Shown here: positions 8,414 to 12,774 of the stretch, piece after piece | Layout: each line of letters starts with the position of its first letter | Numbering within the stretch: the first letter of the stretch is position 1 | Source: Actinomycetota bacterium | GTDB lineage: Bacteria > Actinomycetota > Actinomycetes > S36-B12 > UBA5976 | Direction: 5' to 3' | Assembly (NCBI GenBank): GCA_947486505.1 | Contig: CANKTT010000032.1 | Span: 1-13,939, forward strand | DNA: 13,939 nucleotides | Notes under the pieces: generated by a model | Database searches by the model: none | What the model was told of the DNA's origin: nothing | What the model saw: the letters and a program-made list of their open reading frames with translations, nothing else | Position numbers and translations under genes: made by a program

Positions 8414-8440
8414 AAGTGAGTGAAAATAAATAACGAACGA

Positions 8441-8458
8441 GTCCAGAACGTTCTGGAC
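8441..8458 (+). promoter_or_regulatory. Perfect 18-bp palindrome in the pstS leader
   Basis: GTCCAGAACGTTCTGGAC equals its own reverse complement. In RNA it can fold as a 7-bp stem with an ACGT loop, ending ten nt before the pstS Shine-Dalgarno (AGGAG, 8469-8473). It could be a dimeric regulator's operator, a 5'-UTR stabilising hairpin, or an attenuator between pstB and pstS. There is no T-run after it. Confidence 0.5.
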
Positions 8459-8479
8459 GCAAAACAGTAGGAGAAATAC

Positions 8480-9562
8480 ATGATGAAGAAAATTGGATTA
8501 GGCGCAACAGCTGTTGCCCTGTCCCTAAGCATGGCGACTGCTGGTATTGCTCCAGCGCACGCAGACACCGTTACGCTACCAATTGGTGGCGCAACTTTCC
8601 AAGCAGACTTCCAGAGCAAGTGCATCACAGCATTCAACGCTCAGAAAGCTTCCTTACGCACAATCAGCGGAGACGTTGTAACCATGGGTCTTTATGACGG
8701 TGTTGGTTCAGGTAACGGTCGCACCGGTCTCGGTAATGGTTCATACAAGGTTGCAGGAACTGATGGTTTTGGCACTAAGACTGGACTTTCAGCAGCCGAT
8801 TCAGTTTACATGCCAAACGTTGCAGCTCCGATTGCAATATTCGTAAATCTTAAGTCTTCAACGAACTCAAAGATCACATCTTTGAATTTGGATGCACAGA
8901 CTCTTGCCGACATTTTCAAGGGTGATATCACTAATTGGAACGACTCGCGTATCACAACGTTAAACAAGTCACTCAAGCTGCCAAACACGGCAATTATCAC
9001 TGTAACGCGCCAGGATAACTCTGGAACAACAGCTAACTTCAAGAACTACTTGATTCAAAACTCAACTACATCATTCACTGCTGGTGAATCAAACGCTAGC
9101 CTCCAGGTCGATCTCAGCGGCCACGGCGCTCCAGCACTTGTAACCCAAGTCAAGAATAACGTCGGATCAATTGGATACGCTGATCTTTCTGACGCAACTG
9201 GTGTCACGCTAGTAGCAATTAAGAACAAGGCTGGCGCATTCGTGAAGCCAAGTGCAACAGCAGCAGCGACCTACGTAAAGGCCGCCGGAGTTCTTACTCC
9301 TAAGGTAGATACAAGCATCACAACCAATGGTGGAATCTACGACGTTAACTTCACAGTAAACGTGAAGAATGCCTACCAGATTTCAATCATTTCTTACATG
9401 ATTGGCAAGAAGGGCCTTTCTACAAACCCACAAGTGAAGCTCTACCTTAACTTCATGTTAAACAAGTGCTCAACAAGCCCATCATCTGTAAAAGCGTCTT
9501 CTTACACGACTGTTGGCTCATCGTACTTAGCTGTCATGAAGGCTCAGATAGCCAAGCTCTAA
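8480..9562 (+). CDS. pstS: Phosphate-binding protein PstS
   Basis: Extracytoplasmic receptor that binds phosphate and delivers it to PstC/PstA. The protein has 360 residues. The N-terminus is a Sec signal peptide (MMKK, hydrophobic core, 'APAHA' with likely cleavage after residue 28). There is no lipobox Cys, so it appears not to be lipidated. Phosphate-site motifs are intact: 'GGATFQADF' (36-44, compare GAGATFP), 'GVGSGNGR' (74-81), and 'TRQDNSGTT' (176-184, compare RSDGSGTT). 'DIFKGDITNWND' (144-155) and 'GSIGYAD' further on are also family hallmarks. The ATG at 8480 has AGGAG six nt upstream; a second ATG follows directly and could also serve. It lies 144 nt after pstB behind its own regulatory interval and ends before a strong terminator, consistent with high, separate expression. 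Confidence 0.97.
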   Translation: MMKKIGLGATAVALSLSMATAGIAPAHADTVTLPIGGATFQADFQSKCITAFNAQKASLRTISGDVVTMGLYDGVGSGNGRTGLGNGSYKVAGTDGFGTKTGLSAADSVYMPNVAAPIAIFVNLKSSTNSKITSLNLDAQTLADIFKGDITNWNDSRITTLNKSLKLPNTAIITVTRQDNSGTTANFKNYLIQNSTTSFTAGESNASLQVDLSGHGAPALVTQVKNNVGSIGYADLSDATGVTLVAIKNKAGAFVKPSATAAATYVKAAGVLTPKVDTSITTNGGIYDVNFTVNVKNAYQISIISYMIGKKGLSTNPQVKLYLNFMLNKCSTSPSSVKASSYTTVGSSYLAVMKAQIAKL

Positions 9563-9585
9563 TTGCTAGGTAACCACTAACGTTT

Positions 9586-9622
9586 AGGGGTGGGTCATGG
9601 ATTTCCGTGTCCCACCCCTTTT
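9586..9622 (+). terminator. Rho-independent terminator after pstS
   Basis: AGGGGTGGG (9586-9594) pairs with CCCACCCCT (9611-9619), followed by a short T-run (TTTT counting the last stem base). Inner bases CATGG and CCGTG extend the stem after one T-T mismatch, leaving an ATTT loop. It lies 24 nt after the pstS stop. Confidence 0.9.
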
Positions 9623-9630
9623 CAATTATA

Positions 9631-9660
9631 TTTACAAATTGCTCGAATGTCGTTTAGATA
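9631..9660 (+). promoter_or_regulatory. Candidate promoter for the PstS-like lipoprotein gene
   Basis: TTTACA (9631-9636, 5 of 6 to the -35 consensus) is followed 18 bp later by TAGATA (9655-9660), a poor -10. Since a strong terminator lies just upstream, the gene needs its own promoter, and this is the best candidate seen. A purine-rich AAAAGGGG at 9661-9668 could act as the ribosome binding site. Confidence 0.3.
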
Positions 9661-9678
9661 AAAAGGGGTTCAAGTTCC

Positions 9679-10773
9679 ATGAAGAAGAGTCACTTCAAAA
9701 AAATTGTTGCAAGTTGCACACTGGTTTTTTCGGCAACGTTTGTTGCCGCTTGCACACCCCCGCTTCCACCAGAGTTACAAGCGCAACTTGCTGATAGTTC
9801 AATAAACTGTGGTTCCGCCCCGATAACAGTTTCTGGATCTCAGTCACTAACCCCAATCCTTGATTTATGGTCGTTTGAATATCAAGGGCTATGCCCTGAA
9901 GCCGGCGCGAGTCTCTTGATGCCAGAAGAAGAAACCCTTGCCGATGTCATGATTTCCGATTCAATCGAAGCGCCTGCCAACTGCGTACCTACTTTGTCAG
10001 TCCCAATGCTGGTCACGGCAGTATCTATCGTGACGTCATTGCAGGGCCTAGACGGAATAGTTCTTGACCCAAACACACTTTCCAAGATTATTAATGGCGA
10101 GATAACTTCATGGTCAGATCCTGAGATCGTTGCGATTAACCAGCAGTTTGAAGTCATCGACCTTCCAGTTCAGCTAGCCACTGTTATTTCACGAGCTGAC
10201 GCCGCATCGATCGATGCATGGCTAGGTAGATTAGCGCCAGACACTTGGGCTGGCTTCCCAGATTCATTTACAATCACTGAAACTTTTGATGAAACGAACC
10301 CGCCATCTCAAATTTATGAAGATGGGGGAATTGTTTTTGCACCATTTTCATTTACGGTATTGAACGGGTTGCAATCGGCCTATATTTTGTCTGATCCCGA
10401 GCTTGATGCAGTACCCGCTGCAACAGACAACATAAAATCTGCTGGGACTCAACTGAGTTACAGTTCTGTTGAATCACCACTTGAGACAGTTTTGGATCCC
10501 GAAAAGACCCCATTGCCACCTGAAGGATTTAATGAAGTAGTTCCTCCATGGCAAGCGATTGGTGTTGAGTATGCACACGTTTGTGAAGGTGGATCAGTGT
10601 TAGATTCCCAAGCATTCCTCCGATATGGACTGCGCTCATCGTCTCAAGGAGTATTAGCAGACTTTGGATATTCAGAGTTGCCAGTTGAGGTGCGGGGTGC
10701 CGCATTAGATTTGGTATCTCGAGGACTTCCTTCTCCTAGCCCAATTGAGCCAGATACCGCAGCAACGCCTTAA
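9679..10773 (+). CDS. PstS-like lipoprotein with degenerate phosphate site
   Basis: The protein has 364 residues. The N-terminus is a lipoprotein signal: basic start, hydrophobic core and lipobox 'VAAC' with Cys25, then a Pro-rich linker. The PstS/SBP fold signature remains: 'SGSQSLTPILDLW' (52-64) matches the first ligand loop region, 'LSKIINGEITSWSDPEI' (134-150) matches the PstS helix 'IFxGxITNWNDPxI', and 'GGIVFAPF' (216-223) matches 'GSIGYVEL'. The segment that should read R-x-D-x-S-G-T-T is 'SRADAASIDAWL' (171-182), so the SGTT phosphate contacts are gone, and no 'GxGSGxG' loop is seen. The C-terminus is a low-complexity Ser/Pro tail. It follows pstS behind a terminator. It is probably a membrane-anchored paralog with a different ligand or a partner/sensor role; that role is an inference. 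Confidence 0.8.
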   Translation: MKKSHFKKIVASCTLVFSATFVAACTPPLPPELQAQLADSSINCGSAPITVSGSQSLTPILDLWSFEYQGLCPEAGASLLMPEEETLADVMISDSIEAPANCVPTLSVPMLVTAVSIVTSLQGLDGIVLDPNTLSKIINGEITSWSDPEIVAINQQFEVIDLPVQLATVISRADAASIDAWLGRLAPDTWAGFPDSFTITETFDETNPPSQIYEDGGIVFAPFSFTVLNGLQSAYILSDPELDAVPAATDNIKSAGTQLSYSSVESPLETVLDPEKTPLPPEGFNEVVPPWQAIGVEYAHVCEGGSVLDSQAFLRYGLRSSSQGVLADFGYSELPVEVRGAALDLVSRGLPSPSPIEPDTAATP

Positions 10774-10776
10774 CGT
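10771..10776 (+). promoter_or_regulatory. Possible -10 box for a leaderless alkD transcript
   Basis: TAACGT (fits TANNNT) overlaps the stop codon of the preceding gene, and the ATG at 10783 begins seven nt after its last base. No Shine-Dalgarno is present in the 9-nt gap. This spacing fits a transcript starting at the initiation codon. The bases 10773-10782 (ACGTATACGT) also form a 10-bp palindrome. No convincing -35 box was seen. Reinitiation from the upstream gene is the alternative. Confidence 0.3.
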
Positions 10777-10782
10777 ATACGT

Positions 10783-11475
10783 ATGACTGATTCAGACAAC
10801 TGCGTTGCTGAATTACGGGAGTCATTCAGATCGCACGCTGACGAGAACGTTGCGCTGGACGCTGCTGCGTACATGCGTAACCAGTTTGAATTTCTTGGAA
10901 TTCAAACTCCGTTGCGACGGGAGTTATCCAAGGGCGTAGGCAAGCTTTCCACAGAGCTCTCAGAACGCGAACTGATCTCGTTGTGTAAAGAGCTATGGGC
11001 ACAGCCAGAACGAGAGTTTCAATACGTGGCTTGTGACTTGTTGACAAAGAATGCAGTCCGACTATCGCCTGGTTTCGTAAAGCGTGACGCTCCTTGGTTC
11101 GTAAAAAACAAGTCCTGGTGGGACTCGGTTGATTCGGTCCGAAAGTCAATTGAGGTTGTGGTCTATAACAACCCAGAACTGAAATCCGAGATGGAAAAGT
11201 GGATTGACAGTAGCAACATTTGGATTGTTCGATCTGCCTTAATCCATCAACTCACGTTGGGTAACCGTACTGATGAAAAGCTACTGTTCAGATTATGTGA
11301 AGTCCGAGCTGCCGATTCGGAATTCTTCATTGCCAAGGCTGTTGGCTGGTCATTGCGAAGTTATTCCTATGTTGATCCAAAAGCGGTAACCAAGTTTGTT
11401 AAGGAACACCCAGAACTTACACCTCTTGCAAAGCGGGAAGCCCTAAAAGCAATTATTCGAAAATCTGCTTCCTGA
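10783..11475 (+). CDS. alkD: AlkD-family DNA alkylation repair glycosylase
   Basis: HEAT-repeat DNA glycosylase expected to remove positively charged alkylated bases (3-methyladenine, 7-methylguanine) in base excision repair in the cytoplasm. The protein has 230 residues, the usual family length. Residues matching the catalytic set of Bacillus cereus AlkD (Trp109, Asp113, Arg148, Trp187) are visible at Trp113 and Asp117 in 'SWWDSVD', Arg150 in 'IWIVRSA' and Trp189 in 'KAVGWSLR', with near-identical spacing. Helical repeats with 'QFEFLGI', 'PEREFQYVACDLL' and 'PLAKREALKAI' complete the fold. It starts nine nt after the PstS-like gene, but no link to phosphate uptake is evident. No Shine-Dalgarno precedes the ATG. 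Confidence 0.93.
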   Translation: MTDSDNCVAELRESFRSHADENVALDAAAYMRNQFEFLGIQTPLRRELSKGVGKLSTELSERELISLCKELWAQPEREFQYVACDLLTKNAVRLSPGFVKRDAPWFVKNKSWWDSVDSVRKSIEVVVYNNPELKSEMEKWIDSSNIWIVRSALIHQLTLGNRTDEKLLFRLCEVRAADSEFFIAKAVGWSLRSYSYVDPKAVTKFVKEHPELTPLAKREALKAIIRKSAS

Positions 11476-11483
11476 AGTTCTAA

Positions 11484-11489
11484 TAGAAT
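11484..11489 (+). promoter_or_regulatory. Likely -10 box of the tRNA-Thr promoter
   Basis: TAGAAT (5 of 6 to TATAAT) lies 22 nt upstream of the mature tRNA 5' end, between the alkD stop and the tRNA. No good -35 box was seen 17 bp upstream, where alkD coding sequence ends. Confidence 0.45.
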
Positions 11490-11511
11490 GTCAGGGTTGC
11501 GTTAGCAGCCA

Positions 11512-11583
11512 GCCGCCTTAGCTCAGGGGTAGAGCAACGCACTCGTAATGCGTAGGTCCAGGGTTCAAATCCCTGAGGTGGCT
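11512..11583 (+). tRNA. trnT: tRNA-Thr (anticodon CGT)
   Basis: A full cloverleaf of 72 nt. The acceptor stem GCCGCCT pairs with AGGTGGC (one G-T). The D stem is GCTC/GAGC. The anticodon stem ACGCA/TGCGT encloses the loop CTCGTAA with anticodon CGT at 11544-11546, which reads codon ACG. The T arm is CAGGG TTCAAAT CCCTG. The discriminator base is T and CCA is not encoded. It is followed at once by a terminator. Confidence 0.97.
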
Positions 11584-11621
11584 CGCCTTGATAGCCATTT
11601 GGCTAGCGAGGCGAGCCTTTT
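11580..11621 (+). terminator. Terminator overlapping the tRNA-Thr 3' end
   Basis: GGCTCGCCT (11580-11588) pairs perfectly with AGGCGAGCC (11609-11617). Inside it TAGCC/GGCTA forms a second stem with an ATTT loop, and TTTT follows. The first four bases of the left arm are the last four bases of the tRNA, so the hairpin and the acceptor stem compete for them. Confidence 0.85.
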
Positions 11622-11626
11622 CTCGC

Positions 11627-11638
11627 TTGAACCCTGGA
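11627..11638 (+). repeat. Inverted copy of the tRNA T arm
   Basis: TTGAACCCTGGA is the exact reverse complement of TCCAGGGTTCAA at 11557-11568, the T-arm region of the tRNA-Thr. The two arms enclose the tRNA 3' end and its terminator (58 nt between them). Confidence 0.6.
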
Positions 11639-11652
11639 AAGGGTGGGGAGGA

Positions 11653-11680
11653 GAACAAATCGCGCTAAGCGATTGTGTTC
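11653..11680. terminator. Hairpin between tRNA terminator and minus-strand hydrolase
   Basis: GAACA-AATCGC, loop GCTAA, GCGATT-g-TGTTC gives an 11-bp stem with one bulged G. It lies 39 nt after the stop of the minus-strand hydrolase and could end or protect that transcript. No T-run follows on either strand, so the terminator role is uncertain. Confidence 0.35.
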
Positions 11681-11686
11681 GTCGGT

Positions 11687-11701
11687 TCCCTGTGGTGGCT
11701 C
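11687..11701 (+). repeat. Direct partial copy of the tRNA-Thr 3' end
   Basis: TCCCTGTGGTGGCTC matches TCCCTGAGGTGGCTC at 11570-11584 (the T-stem 3' side, acceptor 3' strand and one base beyond) at 14 of 15 positions, 117 bp downstream and in the same orientation. Such duplicated tRNA ends are typical of attachment sites of tRNA-integrating elements, or of partial tRNA duplication. No integrase is visible here. Confidence 0.55.
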
Positions 11702-11718
11702 TGAAGGAAATCCTGTTC

Positions 11719-12723
11719 TTACAAGTTTTGCTGGAAAAACTCCACACTTCTTTGCATAGATAACTCCAACTGCGGATCGAAAGCGTGCTGCTCACCTTCA
11801 TAAACATGAAGAGTCACATCTTTACCCAGCGCCTGCATCTGGCTTACTGCCCGCTCTGACCAGGCTAATTTGCAAATACTGTCTGCAGTTCCATGATGAA
11901 TCATGATTGGATCATCGATTTTGTCAAAATAGTTTTCTGCTGAGATCCCTGCCCAAAATTCTGGCGAATCTTCCGGGCTTCCAAATTTCTCGATAATCGG
12001 GTTGCCAACTGCTGGCATGTTTCGACCCCATTTGTTGAAGTTATCAACGTAGTTGGCACTCACCGGCGCATACAAAATGATCGCATCAAATTCATTAGGT
12101 GCAACCGTGGCAACGTTGTAACCAATTCCGCCACCCATTGATCGACCAAGGTAACCAATCTTTTCTGTATCAACTTGTGGCAGTCCTGAATTGCGAACTG
12201 CACGGGCAGCAGCAATTACATCAATGGTGTAACCAAGGCGAAGATTTGTGTCGTTGTTTGGATCATCATCACTACCTGCGTGGTTTCGATAATCAGTGTG
12301 CAGAACTATGTAACCCTGATTAGCTAGATAATCTTGTTCGCGCTTTAGGCCGCGACCAGAGGTGTAGATTTCCGGATCTATGTATCCATGCCCTAGGACT
12401 AGCGTTGGAAACGGTCCATCACCTTTAGGAATATTCATAATTCCTGAGATTGTGAATTCATTTGCTTTGTAAGTGACTGGATGCCTTGTGTAACTAGCAG
12501 TACTGCCAATTGCATCGCCGATAACCAAATCTTTTCCAGTGATTTCTGTCTGCATAAGTGCAGGTAATGAAACCGGATCAAATACCGGTTCAGGGGAGGT
12601 TGACGCAGACGGAAGGCCTGGCTCAATACTTGGAGATGCTGATGCCGCAGATTCCGTTGTTTCAGAGCAACCAGAAATCAGCAAGGCAGCAACAAGAACT
12701 AATGAGTATCTATTTAGCAACAC
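11719..12723 (-). CDS. Alpha/beta hydrolase lipoprotein (prolyl-oligopeptidase/dienelactone-hydrolase-like)
   Basis: The protein has 334 residues from a GTG start. The signal peptide ends in lipobox 'ISGC' with Cys19, and a Ser/Pro-rich linker (about 20-50) follows, so the enzyme is expected to be anchored outside the membrane. The hydrolase fold shows the oxyanion motif 'GHGY' (111-114), nucleophile elbow 'GRSMGG' with Ser195, Asp281 in 'HHGTADSI' and His313 in 'EGEQHAF'. This triad order and spacing fit the S9-peptidase/acyl-hydrolase group. The substrate (ester or peptide) cannot be told. It is 51 nt downstream of the minus-strand oxidoreductase gene and could be co-transcribed. There is no Shine-Dalgarno before the GTG; a -10-like TAACGT suggests its own leaderless transcript. 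Confidence 0.9.
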   Translation of the reverse strand: MLLNRYSLVLVAALLISGCSETTESAASASPSIEPGLPSASTSPEPVFDPVSLPALMQTEITGKDLVIGDAIGSTASYTRHPVTYKANEFTISGIMNIPKGDGPFPTLVLGHGYIDPEIYTSGRGLKREQDYLANQGYIVLHTDYRNHAGSDDDPNNDTNLRLGYTIDVIAAARAVRNSGLPQVDTEKIGYLGRSMGGGIGYNVATVAPNEFDAIILYAPVSANYVDNFNKWGRNMPAVGNPIIEKFGSPEDSPEFWAGISAENYFDKIDDPIMIHHGTADSICKLAWSERAVSQMQALGKDVTLHVYEGEQHAFDPQLELSMQRSVEFFQQNL

Positions 12724-12728
12724 ACTTA

Positions 12729-12734
12729 ACGTTA
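12729..12734 (-). promoter_or_regulatory. Possible -10 box for a leaderless hydrolase transcript
   Basis: On the minus strand TAACGT ends five nt before the GTG start codon at 12723. The same hexamer stands at almost the same distance before alkD. The -35 region is poor and no Shine-Dalgarno is present. Confidence 0.3.
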
Positions 12735-12774
12735 TGTCACTTTTTGCACGATCGCAGAGTTTGCTGAAATTGAC

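Noticed and set aside
8441..8458. LexA/SOS-box or HrcA (CIRCE) operator reading of the pstS-leader palindromes
   Set aside because: The LexA-type site needs GAAC-N4-GTTC, but here GAAC and GTTC overlap without spacer; the CIRCE arms and 9-nt spacer are also absent at 8408-8423.
9597..9794. 65-codon ORF overlapping the terminator and the start of the PstS-like gene
   Set aside because: It begins inside the pstS terminator and is out of frame with the clear lipoprotein signal peptide that starts at 9679.
11640..11718. A second, degenerate full tRNA downstream of tRNA-Thr
   Set aside because: Only the 3'-end fragment matches; no D arm or acceptor 5' strand can be folded, so it is recorded as a partial repeat.
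11548..11763. 71-codon plus-strand ORF running out of the tRNA and its terminator
   Set aside because: It starts inside the tRNA, crosses the terminator and ends over the hydrolase 3' end; its composition and context argue against a gene.
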